A stretch of 64,000 bases of DNA, taken from contig QKYT01000257.1 in the NCBI GenBank assembly GCA_003550305.1, positions 25,172-89,171 of the forward strand, read 5' to 3'. The stretch comes from Glomus cerebriforme (lineage: Eukaryota > Glomeromycota > Glomeromycetes > Glomerales > Glomeraceae). Positions 48,045 to 58,241 of this stretch are shown in pieces. Within the stretch, counting starts at the first letter, position 1. Every line of letters begins with the position of its first letter. The notes under the pieces were generated by a model, which was not told where the DNA came from, made no database searches, and was given only the letters and a program-made list of their open reading frames with translations. The translations under genes were made by a program, and so were the position numbers.

Positions 48045-48181
48045 GGTACGAAATCCCGAAAAATTGGCCCGCATTAATCTTTAATGCTACCCGGAATTAT
48101 AATTCAAACTGAAAAAAATCCTGAAACTTGATCCCGGGCGGCATTAAAGCTTAATGCGGGCCAATTTCGGGATTTCGTACC
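48045..48181. repeat. Large near-perfect inverted repeat (137 bp), related to the 3.4 kb element
   Basis: GGTACGAAATCCCGA and GGCCCGCATTAA on the left pair with TTAATGCGGGCC and TCGGGATTTCGTACC on the right. A further inner pair is CTTTAATGCTACCCGG with ATCCCGGGCGGCATTAAAG. The arms are about 50 bases. ATCCCGA ends are shared with 3389-3753, and two more TCGGGATTTT words follow to 48222. Confidence 0.75.
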
Positions 48182-48222
48182 TGTCGGGATTTTGAGTTTC
48201 GGGATTTTGGACGGCACCCCTT

Positions 48223-49346
48223 TTATAAATTCCTCATAAACATAAGTCTTACATGTCCTTACATCAAGAGTATCCTAAAACCCAATCCTGATTTTGATGC
48301 AGTTTAGAGCCATGAAAGTTTTATGTATATTATTTATCATGTCCCAAGTATTGTATAACTTTTTTTGAGGTGACCAACAAGCTGTTCCCTCTCAATATCG
48401 TTGTACACATACATCACTTGTTTCACTGATTCACTCACCTGAGAAATATAAAACAATAGTTTTTGAAAATTTTGATATATTAAATTTAAATGATATTTTT
48501 TATGTTAAAATCTAAGATACATGTAACATTTATCATCCAATGTTTCATTTATTAACTCATATAGTTTATGGTAAGTTTTATTATCTCAATTTAAGAAATA
48601 AAATAAACTTTTTATTATTAAGAAAAGCCATTGGTTATTAATTTTATTTATTTTAAAAAATTTCAGTCACGTGGATGTCACACGCATTTCACGATATTTG
48701 TTAGCAACACAATTGACACAATTGACACAATAATATTTAATCAGTAGATAATTGTATTTAAAAATTAATCCGAATGTATTTACGCGTAATCGCAATATTA
48801 TGACCGCTTAATATCGTCATATTTATGCATGAAAGTATCAGTGATACGGATGATACGGATAGTTAGATGCACGAAATAGTTTTACTTTTTATGATTGTAG
48901 CCAATCGAAATTATTTATAGAATCAAAAAAAAACTTCGGAGTTGATATTAGACTTTTACTTAAATTCAATTTATCTTACAAATTTGACTAACTGAAATTA
49001 CAATGTTGGCGTTTTTTACGTAACTTATCGTTTTACGTGTCTGACGCGACTTTTGATGATACCTTCATATTTGAAGTATGTTATAAGTTTGTTAAGTTTG
49101 TGTAGTCGTATTACAAGTACTACAATCAGGAATTGAAATATAAAAGGACTGGAATCTCAATTAGTTTTTTAAAAATAAAGATATAATAATTTTCAAAAAA
49201 TAAAAAGCAACTTTCAGATCTGTAAGTAGTAAATACTATATATAAATTGTTCACACGGATAAAGTTTTTTTTACTTTTCTTACACCTTTACATCTTATTG
49301 GTACTTTTTTTCTTTTACTAGATAACTTAAATAAATAACTTAAATA
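48223..49346. other. Spacer upstream of the Mei2-like gene
   Basis: AT-rich. No gene supported. Promoter details of the next gene cannot be resolved by eye. Confidence 0.35.
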
Positions 49347-51486
49347 ATGGAAGGTTATAACGCTCTCAGTTCAAAAATTATACCTGTTCCTGCTTGTCCT
49401 ATTGCTACTCGCGCCAGCGGTATTTTTACCAACTCCTATCGTGCATTAGTTGATACTAACAATATCACAAGTCTTTATGAACCTCGTCACACTCGAGTTC
49501 ATTATGACGTTTCCAGCCGGCCCCATGAAGTTAATGGCGCCGTTGGTAACACCGCAATTCATAATGACGTTGGAAATTTTAAGGAAATGGTAAAGAATGC
49601 TACCGACTTGCCAGAAGGTTATAAACTCAAGCTTGACGCTAATTGTCATTGCTATCCTAAACAAAATGGTATTTCAATAGTTGGTTCTCATTCTGGCTAT
49701 TATCTTTTGTCCGGAAAATTTATTAAAACTAAACCTTCCGTAACGAGCCTAGTGAAGGCCAGGGAAAAAATAGACATAAAGCGTAGCAATGGATTGTCCA
49801 TGCTCTCATCTGAAGTATTCGAAGTAGCTATTGCTTCACCAATCTGGAATGGTTTAAATTGGGTTCCTGAACCTTCACGTTGGCTTTGTGTCTCAAATTT
49901 CCCATTTGAATCTGAATATTATCCGGTTTTGAGACTTTTATTTGAAGTAAATTATAATTTATATTTCAATAAGGTGATGATTTATCGATTTTAACTTATA
50001 TATCCTAATCAAAATAATCTAAACATTCTAGGCATACGGAGATGTTCGAGAAATATATTGCGATACCAAAGGAATTGCGTATGTTTTCTATTACGATATT
50101 AGAGATGCAATAAAAGCACAAAACTCACTCAAGCATCAAGTGGCTCCTCATAATAGAGGAAGGCTTAACGTCAGGTTCAGTCAAAAACCGACAAATATCG
50201 ATGGTGTATGTACATATTATTATAATTTTTGTTTTTTCTTTTATATTTTACACGTTTATCTATCTTAATATTTATCATTTTAAAAATATTAATAGCTTAT
50301 ACAAAATGAAGGCAGCCTTATAATTTCATATTATGACGCATACGCAAGTGAACCTACAATAAAGACTCAACTCAACAAATACGGGACAATAAAAGAATTT
50401 TGGTCTCAAGTATATGATGATGTGCGAGTAATAACCCTCGAGTACTACGATTCGAGAAATGCAAATTCGGCTAAGAAGTCTTTAAATGGGCAAAAAATAC
50501 AAGTAAATATTCAAATTGAAATAACGTTCGTTGTTGAAGTGTTATACATTGTTATAATTCTTTTAATCATCAATAGGACGCGATTTTGATCATCGAGTTT
50601 CACGATCCAAGTGCACATTCTTGGGATATAATAACTAACGAAATTTCCGGGCGTCAGAAACCACCAAAACCGGCCGCGAAAAGTTATCCGGAGCTACCAG
50701 CAACGAATACAGTGCACTCATCTGGAAATAGAACAATTCCTTTGAGGAATTATATGAATATTGAAAAAGTCAAGCAAGGTATGTTATAATATTGGATTCA
50801 CAACCCATCCCGATTGACTAATAGAAAAATTAGAATCCGGTCCAATCAAATAATAATTTGGTCCATTCTAACGAATTTGTAATGACTGCTCACAATAAAT
50901 CAAATAATAATTCTCTCATTAAAATAGGGCTTGACGTTCGAACCACATTCATGATCCGAAATATTCCAAATAAATACACACAAGAAATGTTAATTGCGGA
51001 ACTTAACGAAACTCATAAAGGAAAATATGACTTCTTATATTTGCGTATTGACTTTGCAAATAAGTGTAACGTCGGCTACGCGTTTATAAACTTCGTGGAA
51101 ATAAGGTAAATAAATTATCTACAATTTTAAATTCATATAAATTCTAACTTTATCACTTTATAATCTATTAGCACAGTGCTTTCTTTTGCCGAATTGCACG
51201 TGGGTCGAAAATGGACCTGTTTTAATTCCAACAAAATCTGTGAGTTGTCATATGCAAATGTGCAGGGATACCCTGCACTTGTCGATAAGTTTAGGACCTC
51301 AAGGTATTTGCATTTTTTATATATAATATTGATTTAACCTTTTTATTATGATAAAAAATAAACTATTATTTTTGTCTTAATAGTACAATGAGGGAAAGGC
51401 CAGAATATCGACCAAAGGTATTCTTCACTTCGGGGCCCATGAAAGGCATGGAAGCTCCTTTTCCATATTATTCAGGCCAAAAATAA
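49347..51486 (+). CDS. Mei2-like RNA-binding protein, seven exons (about 562 aa)
   Basis: Exons 49347-49946, 50032-50205, 50296-50502, 50577-50778, 50834-51105, 51172-51303 and 51384-51486. RRM1 (about 178-255) has WLCVSNFP and [13 protein letters not shown]2 (about 265-345) has [15 protein letters not shown] and [10 protein letters not shown]. The diagnostic C-terminal RRM3 reads [60 protein letters not shown] and a final [10 protein letters not shown]. This is the Mei2 signature, a family of meiosis and differentiation regulators that bind RNA. The exon 4-5 junction is odd: the best donor (CAAG|GTATGT) with the visible acceptor TTAG leaves RRM3 out of frame by one base, so there is a non-canonical donor (AAA|GTCAAG), a one-base error or a real frameshift. 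Confidence 0.85.
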
Positions 51487-51957
51487 GGATACTTCTCACG
51501 TTGGTTAAATGAAAGCGGATAATCCTAATTATTGTTTTTTTTTGATGTCACACAGTATATTTATATGAAAAAATATTGTGGATTTTGTTAGTATTTTGTT
51601 TGTCAGAGTTCAGCTGCCATCTTGCTATCTTGTATTACACTAAAATATTATTTAAATTTTAATTAGTAATTACATAATTATGTAAGCTTAATAATATCGT
51701 GCTCTTTTTGTATGTTACAGTATTCCTTAAGGTTTGTGATTTTACAAAATTTATATTAAATAGTCAGTTTCTCATTGAAGTAATTTGTCAATTTATCGAA
51801 TTAAAAGAAAAAGAAAGAGCATGAACAATCCATAAAAATAAATATAAATGATAAAGAATCAATATTAAATCAGTTTTTGTGCTTAGAAATGGATTAAAAT
51901 CTAATCTCGTAACTTAAAACATTTGTTTGTTGTATCTGCTTTATAATCGTGATGCAG

Positions 51958-52145
51958 TACTCATTCATGCTTGACAATTTTAGACTTGCATTATTTAATT
52001 TGCTTAATAAACATGGAATAACAAAATATGACAAAAAAGCATTTGAAGTTATATATTTAAAAGTTGCAATTGAAGGAAATTTACACGCACAATATAACTT
52101 AAATTTTGCACTACTTTCTTGTTTAAAAATTTTGTTGAAATATTA
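51958..52145 (+). pseudogene. Sel1-repeat-like relic
   Basis: The frame LFNLLNKHGITKYDKKAFEV followed by IYLKVAIEGNLHAQYNLNFA follows the Sel1 pattern (HGI-x-KDxxKAFExYLKAAxxGxxxAQYNLG) with several key Gly positions lost. It covers about one unit and ends in stops. Sel1 repeats often accompany kinases in these fungi, but none is adjacent here. Confidence 0.5.
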
Positions 52146-52339
52146 CTAAGTTTCATTATTCTCTGCATAAACTATCAACACGGCAGATTTATGAATACCC
52201 CAAAATTTGTCTGTCAATTCAATTGACTTGGTAATTAAATTGACCCTATGTATATATTGTATAGAGCATGTGAAATTGATTAAGCTTTTCACATATGCAA
52301 ATATATGGCAGTCTGTTCTATGTCAAAAGTCCGCTGTCT

Positions 52340-52364
52340 TCAGCAGGTGACCTGCTGTTTTTTT
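52340..52364. repeat. GC-rich hairpin followed by a T-run
   Basis: CAGCAGGTGACCTGCTG followed by TTTTTTT. The core AGCAGGT recurs at 52367, 52389 and 52613. The shape is that of a bacterial intrinsic terminator, but it lies before, not after, the Lon-like relic. Confidence 0.45.
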
Positions 52365-52399
52365 AGCAGGTCCCCCACTGCTTATCAGCAGGTCAGTGT

Positions 52400-52661
52400 G
52401 ATAAAGCCGTTCAGCAAGTTTTAGGGAACTTGACCGATGAAACTTTAAACAAAAAGTTCAAGGATGTATTTTTTGATTTCCCCGTGCTGATTAATGAAGT
52501 AATCTTTTTCTGCACAGCCAATTATCCTGATGACATTGAACCTTTTTTATTGAGTAGGTTAACCCGATTAAACCTTTAACTTTTGCTGAAAGAATAGCCC
52601 TTGCGTGGTTTGCAGCAGGTAATTGTTATCAGCGAAAATTTTTCAGTAATATCAGGTTGTA
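52400..52661 (+). pseudogene. AAA+ ATPase fragment, Lon-protease-like
   Basis: The frame reads DKAVQQVLGNLTDETLNKKF, KDVFFDFPVLINEVIFFCTA, NYPDDIEPFLLSRL, then a +1 shift and NPIKPLTFAERIALAWFAAG. This resembles the Lon segment with DLSKVLFICTANxxDxIPxPLLDR followed by the EKxxIA helix (sensor-1 Asn in CTAN, sensor Arg in SR). Local GC is clearly higher than in the surroundings. No P-loop or protease part is present. The details (FFDFP, NYPDDIEPFLLSR) look closer to bacterial than to mitochondrial Lon, but that is from memory of the family only. Confidence 0.45.
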
Positions 52662-53439
52662 GGATAATGTCCAATTTTATTACGAAAAAAACAATATATT
52701 TTGATACTATAAATATTAATAATAATAAACACACCAAATTTTTTAAAAAATGCAAGAAAAGTTTGAGACAAATTATAAATAGGTTATTTGTAATTTGAAA
52801 TATAATAACCTGTAACTATAAAAGATAAATCAGTTTTCTTTTATCATATATTACATATGCATTATTATAAAATTTTAGAAAGAGAACAAACAGGATTGGA
52901 ATAAGATTATTGTTTACTTTTTAGAGAATTTGTAAGCGTTTTGTTTTTTATCGCACCTGCGGTATGTCGCATGGGTCAGCCACTAGATTTTTATTGGTTA
53001 AAATTTTTTGCAATTGTTTATTGAAACTTTTTTCCAAATATATATTAAACCTATAAGTTCTTTTATTATTCTGTATAATTTGTAAATTGTATTATTACTT
53101 TATTTGTTATATTAACTAAATTTGTGGTTTATGAGGGACTTCATCCCCCATTACTATTTATATAATCATTTTTTTTTTATAAAATTTTGACATATAGATC
53201 AATAAAAGGTTAGAATATATTATTTATTTTAAAATTGTTTAATTTATGTATAAAAAATATGAAATAAAATAAATATCATAATTATGATCTAATGTTTCTA
53301 ATAAAAATTCAAATATAAAGTAAAATATATCTGATATTGTATCATGTTCTATAATCATAACTATGGATTAAAGTATAAAATCGCGTGATTCTGATTTGGC
53401 ACGCAATAAAATTTGTATGATCTCTATCAGCCAATTCGG
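52662..53439. other. Spacer
   Basis: AT-rich. No gene. Confidence 0.35.
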
Positions 53440-54156
53440 AACATGATTAGAGGTTGGAACCGATCCAAAAATCCTTAACCGATTAATAATCGATTAACAA
53501 GCTACCGTAACTGAATAATAATCGGTTAATTAATCGGTTAATTAATCAGTTAATTTGTGATAAGGTTAATCGGTTAATTAACTGGTTAATATATAAATTT
53601 CACACACATTTTCGCTTACAAACATATAAATTAATGTTCCGAAATATTTATTCATATATAAATACATACTTAATTACAAGATTTATAATTAATGATTTTT
53701 TTAAAAAAANNNNNNNNNNNNNNNNNNNNNNNNNNNNNNNNNNNNNNNNNNNNNNNNNNNNNNNNNNNNNNNNNNNNNNNNNNNNNNNNNNNNNNNNNNN
53801 NNNNNNNNNNNNNNNNNNNNNNNNNNNNNNNNNNNNNNNTATATTTTGAATTTCTTTTAATAAAAAGAATTTCTTGGAAAACTTTTGGACTAAGGCGCGT
53901 CTGTTTATTTGACATGCTATTTCCAGCATCTGAAAATAAGCGTTCGCTTGGAACAGAAGTTGCCGGGATAGACAAGTATTATCTATTTTAAGATGATCTG
54001 CATTTTTAGCCGATTAAATTAATCGGTTAATTAACCGGTTAAATTAATCGGTTAAATTAACCGGTTAACCGATTTTCGAGGTACTTTAATCGGTTAACCG
54101 TCTTAATCGATTAATTAATCGATTAACCTTAATCGGTTCCAACCTCTAAACATGAT
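53440..54156. mobile_element. Internally deleted hAT element with perfect 8-bp target duplication
   Basis: The element occupies 53448-54148. Ends: TAGAGGTTGGAACCGAT on the left and ATCGGTTCCAACCTCTA on the right, perfect inverted repeats of 17 bases. AACATGAT lies on both sides (53440-53447 and 54149-54156). Subterminal TTAATCGGTTAAT-type repeats flank a short core with a 130-base N gap (53710-53839). Confidence 0.9.
53840..53985 (-). pseudogene. hAT transposase C-terminal dimerisation fragment
   Basis: The minus strand reads [20 protein letters not shown], then [20 protein letters not shown] and RN. This is the hATC signature (xIPATSxPSERxFSxAG, NxxRxxLxPxxxxxLxFLxxN). Upstream of it are a stop and the element end, so the rest of the transposase is lost. 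Confidence 0.85.
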
Positions 54157-54164
54157 ATGTTTTC

Positions 54165-55505
54165 AACACCTCCGGCCATCCTTCAAGTTACCAAAAAGAG
54201 AAGAAAAATACAAACAGATGAAAAGTGAAATCAAAGCACTTGAATTATATAAAGAAGCGATCAGACTGATTCAATATCTCAGCTTAGATATTGTCATCAA
54301 TTTGAAATGGGAGGAACTGAAAAGAATGGAATTAAAGCATTGAAATTATATGAAAATGTGACCGAAAAGTTTAATACATAGACTTGGATTTTATTATCAA
54401 CATGAAATAGATATTAAAATTTGAAATTAAGACATTTGATTTACAGTCTACTCGCTTTATAACGAAGTTGGTGGTTTAGCCAATCAGACCTTCGTTATAA
54501 GAAAATTCGTTAATGTAATGTGAAAATCTAGTATAACTTGGGAAAAGTTGGTATATTATGGTAAATTACATAACATTTGTATTATTATATATAAAATATT
54601 TTCGTTATATTAAAAAAAAATTCGTTATGAAGGAAAATTCGTTATAATAAGAGCCATTTTATATATATTTTATATGTACACTTTCTAGGTTTACTTCGTT
54701 AAACGGTATACAGCATTTTATTGTAATCTTCGGTATAACAAGATTTTTTTCATTTGTTAAATTCGGTACAACACTGAAGGTTCGCTATATTAAGAAATTC
54801 GTTAAATCAAAATTCGTTATAAAGCGAGTAGACTGTATTAAGTTGAAATCACTTTTACAGTAAGTAATGTGGAATAGAAATGAATTGAAATAATCAAGTC
54901 AAACAAATATGCAAATATCAAATAATTTTTGTAAACAAATTATTACATAATTTTCGCACGTCTAAAATGGAAATTATATTTTTGGCATTATTGATTTACT
55001 TTTTTATTTTTAACGATATGTGGTACATTTTTTATATCCTTGTATTTATTCATACTGATTATATAAAAGTAGGTAGATGGATACAATGTATACAGAATAC
55101 AACAACAGCAGGCTAACATAAACTGTTCAAAGGGAAGTTTATAGCTTGGTATTAGAATAAGTAAAGAATTTTTACATATCAAAGTTCACTTACAATATCG
55201 TATGTAAACTTATTAAATGTGCAAAATACTATTTGTATTTTAATATATATTATTATCAAGACAAAGTGGTTCATTTTCAGACATCTATTTATAAAGTTTG
55301 ACATTTTTTATAGGGACTAATTTAATAATAAAACCGACTCGTGGATGACACAATTGCATTAAATCATTGGAATCTCCATCCCCGAGAATAATGATGATTT
55401 AATTAACAAATTTTCTCCATTTGATATCCAATGAGATTTTTTTATGAAAAACTGTACATCTATCACGAACTTTATACATTTTTTATATGAAAAGCAAAGT
55501 TTAGA
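54165..55505 (+). repeat. Duplicated segment, copy 2 (inverted copy of 31.3-32.2 kb)
   Basis: It aligns in reverse orientation with 31275-32230. It starts with the end of the BED-finger frame (CCTCCGGCCATCCTTCAAGT; peptide LRPSFKLPKREEKYKQMKSE at 54173-54236) and ends near GAAAAGCAAAGTT. It is interrupted by a 392-bp element at 54444-54835. A hAT element ends a few bases from its left border. Confidence 0.82.
54444..54835. mobile_element. Small Tigger-type element inserted in duplicated segment, TA target site
   Basis: The left end is CAGTCTACTCGCTTTATAAC followed by GAAG. The right end, reversed, is CAGTCTACTCGCTTTATAAC followed by GAAT. TA is duplicated on both sides. The interior has AAATTCGTTA and TTCGGTATAAC words as in the 39.8-42.2 kb element. 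The sister segment at 31971 shows the same flanks joined by a single TA. Confidence 0.92.
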
Positions 55506-57284
55506 ATTAGGGATTTGCTTGTCACGTGTACCAGATTATGACGCTCCAGACTTGACAACGTTTTCTATTTCCATAATTATAAAGTCACGTGATACTACAA
55601 ATCGAATGCATAAAACATCTAAGTTTAAATCCTAATATTAGAAACATAATTTAACAAACAGAATAACTAAGATCTGGGTACTCTGGGTATGTGTTCATGG
55701 AACAATTTATCTGTTTTGTTACGTTTCTATTACTAATTTTGGCAGGTTATTGAGATGATGAATGAGACCTTTTTAGGCATGCAGTATAATGTAATCACGC
55801 GAGCAAAAATACATTACGTAGTTAGGATACATACGCTCATTAGGCGTATAATACTTATAAATAATAAATAAATAAAATAAAATAAATAATTAGATCGTTT
55901 TATACCTTTGTGTAAAAAAAAAAAAAAAATACCAAATAGTTATAAATAAAAAATTGGAAGGCAGTTCTTTTTCTTATCATTTCGTCTCACATTAAGTCAT
56001 CAACCATTAAATCATAACTACAATATAGATTTCCAATTGTAAAACGGTTTATAATAAATAATTCTTGGCCTTATTTTAACTTCAAACTGTCTCACTACCT
56101 TATTCATTTCTTTACTAATATATAGAATAATAGAATCACAAGAGCAACCAAAAAAAAATTTACAAATAGATACCGGCTTTTTTTCGTTGTGCATCAAATT
56201 CACGCGCTTTGTATCAGTCTCAAAATGACAACATTAATTCTAAAATTCCTCCCTTATTTTCAATCAGTAATTAATGGAAACGGAATGGAAAATGGTGTAA
56301 AAGATATTTTTATTTTATTTTATACAAAAAAATTATTCTTTGTATAAATAATTATTTATTTATTAATGAAACATTAGAAAAGCATATATAGAACAAATAT
56401 AAATTATTTTATCTTTCTAAATATTATTACAGTGTAATGCAATGCTAACAACTTACAGTACTCTTCCTTTAGTATAAAATTTATTTCAATCAATGCATTG
56501 ATCTATACGACAATAATTAAAGATTTATATTCTCAGAATCTTATTTACATAAAAAACTTTGTTCAACATTGTCCGTGTGAAAATTTTTTTTTTTTGTCTC
56601 CCAAAATGAAAAACAAACCGATTATTTACATATTAAACGTTCTTGGCAAAGATTTCTTCAGTTTCCGAACATCTGTGTTTTTATCTGTTATGTTTTCTAT
56701 TTATAATAGATTTCAACCGAATTTTTCCTTCATTTAGATATATCCGTTGACCAGTTACAGTAGTTACTAGTTAATGTGGATTTTACCAATATTTATACTC
56801 CTTAATTTTCTGTAGTTACAATTGACTTTAATGATAGGCATGCAGGTTCCACTATTTTTTACTTTATTTTGGCGGGAACACTGCGATTATCTATTTTAAG
56901 TCAAACCGAATTGTTCTATAAATGAATAAAGTTTAAACCATTACATTGCATATAAAATATATAAAATATATAAAATTAAATTTATATTAAATTTATATTT
57001 TTAATAAAACTATATTTGTTATTAAAATAACAAGTGGTTTTTTGTACCATGTCATTCAAATGTTTATAAACAAACGTTCGGTGTCTACCGAGATCGATTA
57101 AAAAAAAGATATATATATATATAAGAAAAAAAAATTTTTTTTCTCAATTTGATAGAATATGTGTTTGTTTATGAGCAGTAAGTTGTCAGTAGTTTCAGAT
57201 AAACATAAAAAAAAAAAATAATAATAATCACATGCAGTTATTCACTATTATAAGTGCATTTTAAACTGCAATTTTACCAAAACT
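55506..57284. other. Intergenic with TTATCTGTT words
   Basis: No gene supported. The 9-mer occurs at about 55707 and 56681, upstream of the family gene at 57.5 kb. The rest is AT-rich with homopolymers. Confidence 0.4.
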
Positions 57285-57293
57285 AACAGATAA
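57285..57293 (+). promoter_or_regulatory. AACAGATAA motif upstream of family gene 7
   Basis: An exact AACAGATAA about 180 bases before the start codon. Its core AGATAA fits the GATA-factor site WGATAR. It is one of the cluster of such words near family members. Confidence 0.4.
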
Positions 57294-57471
57294 ATTTTTA
57301 AACACTTAAGCACTTAATTACGGCTCAATTTCAATTTTCACCTTGCTAAAATAAGGTGTATTATGATATAAAGTTTGAAAATCACAACATGATGAAAACT
57401 TATAAAAAAAACCCCTTCATATTTTCAAAAAAAAAAAAAAAAAAAAAATTCAAGACATTCTTAAAAAAAAC

Positions 57472-58241
57472 ATGGCTTATCTTGGATATTATTCTTTAAT
57501 TCCGGTGATCAGATATAGCTGTGGTTGCATAATTAAGTTATGTGACCATTACGAATGTATTCATCATGAACTCAGACCATACGTTCAATATCTCCCCGTT
57601 TTAACTCAAAATCATACAAATTTTGTTCCGGAACTCGGATACACAGAACCACTTAATAATCCATTTAACGCAACAGACCAAACGTTGTTAAATAGTTATG
57701 ATGAATCACAAGTTACTTTACAAAATACGGGGAGTAGACCTGAAAAACCCTTTCAGTTATATGTTCTACCTTGCGGAAATTTAACTCCAAATATTCCTAG
57801 AAGGTAGTGTTTGATAATTTATTTTAATATTATTTATTTCCTTTATTAAATATATATATTATTATTCATATATGTTTTTAAATATACTGTATTAGAATTG
57901 AAAGTTTGAAAATTAAAGGATTGTTGAAACAAACTTATTTCGAAGATGATTCAGATTCCGGAATTAAAAATAAAGTTGAATCATTATTTCCATGTTTGAG
58001 GGGTAGAAGTTGGCGATTTCTTCGGTGCATATCAACGTCGAAACTTGGAATTGCTACCGAACCAACCAATGGATGGTCTATCAGAGAACTGAAAATGTAA
58101 ATATTTTATTTTATTTTATTTTATATTTTATTTATTTATTTATTTATTTTTTCTTTTTGTTATGAAAATTTGATTATTAGGATCGACGGGGTTCGCAAAA
58201 AAATATATATTGTGACTACAGATGGACCCATTCATCTTTAA
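57472..58241 (+). CDS. Family gene 7: Cys-containing N-terminus plus conserved domain, 3 exons (197 aa)
   Basis: Function not recognised. Exons 57472-57803, 57896-58096 and 58181-58241, phase-2 introns. The N-terminus reads MAYLGYYSLI and has SCGC, CDHYEC residues and His pairs that could bind metal. The linker is short. The domain is complete: FQLYVLPCGNLTPNIPRR, IKGLLKQTYFEDDSDSGIKN, VESLFPCL, SWRFLRCISTSKLG, IRELKM and, in exon 3, IDGVRKKIYIVTTDGPIHL. This copy revealed the third exon, because its intron 2 and final exon are clean: AAAAT|GTAAAT and TTATTAG|GATC. It stands alone on the plus strand, about 40 kb from the left-hand cluster. No decay is visible. Confidence 0.75.

Noticed and set aside
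49446..49664. Minus-strand frame inside the Mei2-like gene
   Set aside because: It is antisense to a well supported exon.
52340..52364. Bacterial terminator
   Set aside because: The hairpin plus T-run is suggestive, but it precedes the bacterial-like fragment and T-runs are frequent in this DNA. Kept only as a hairpin.
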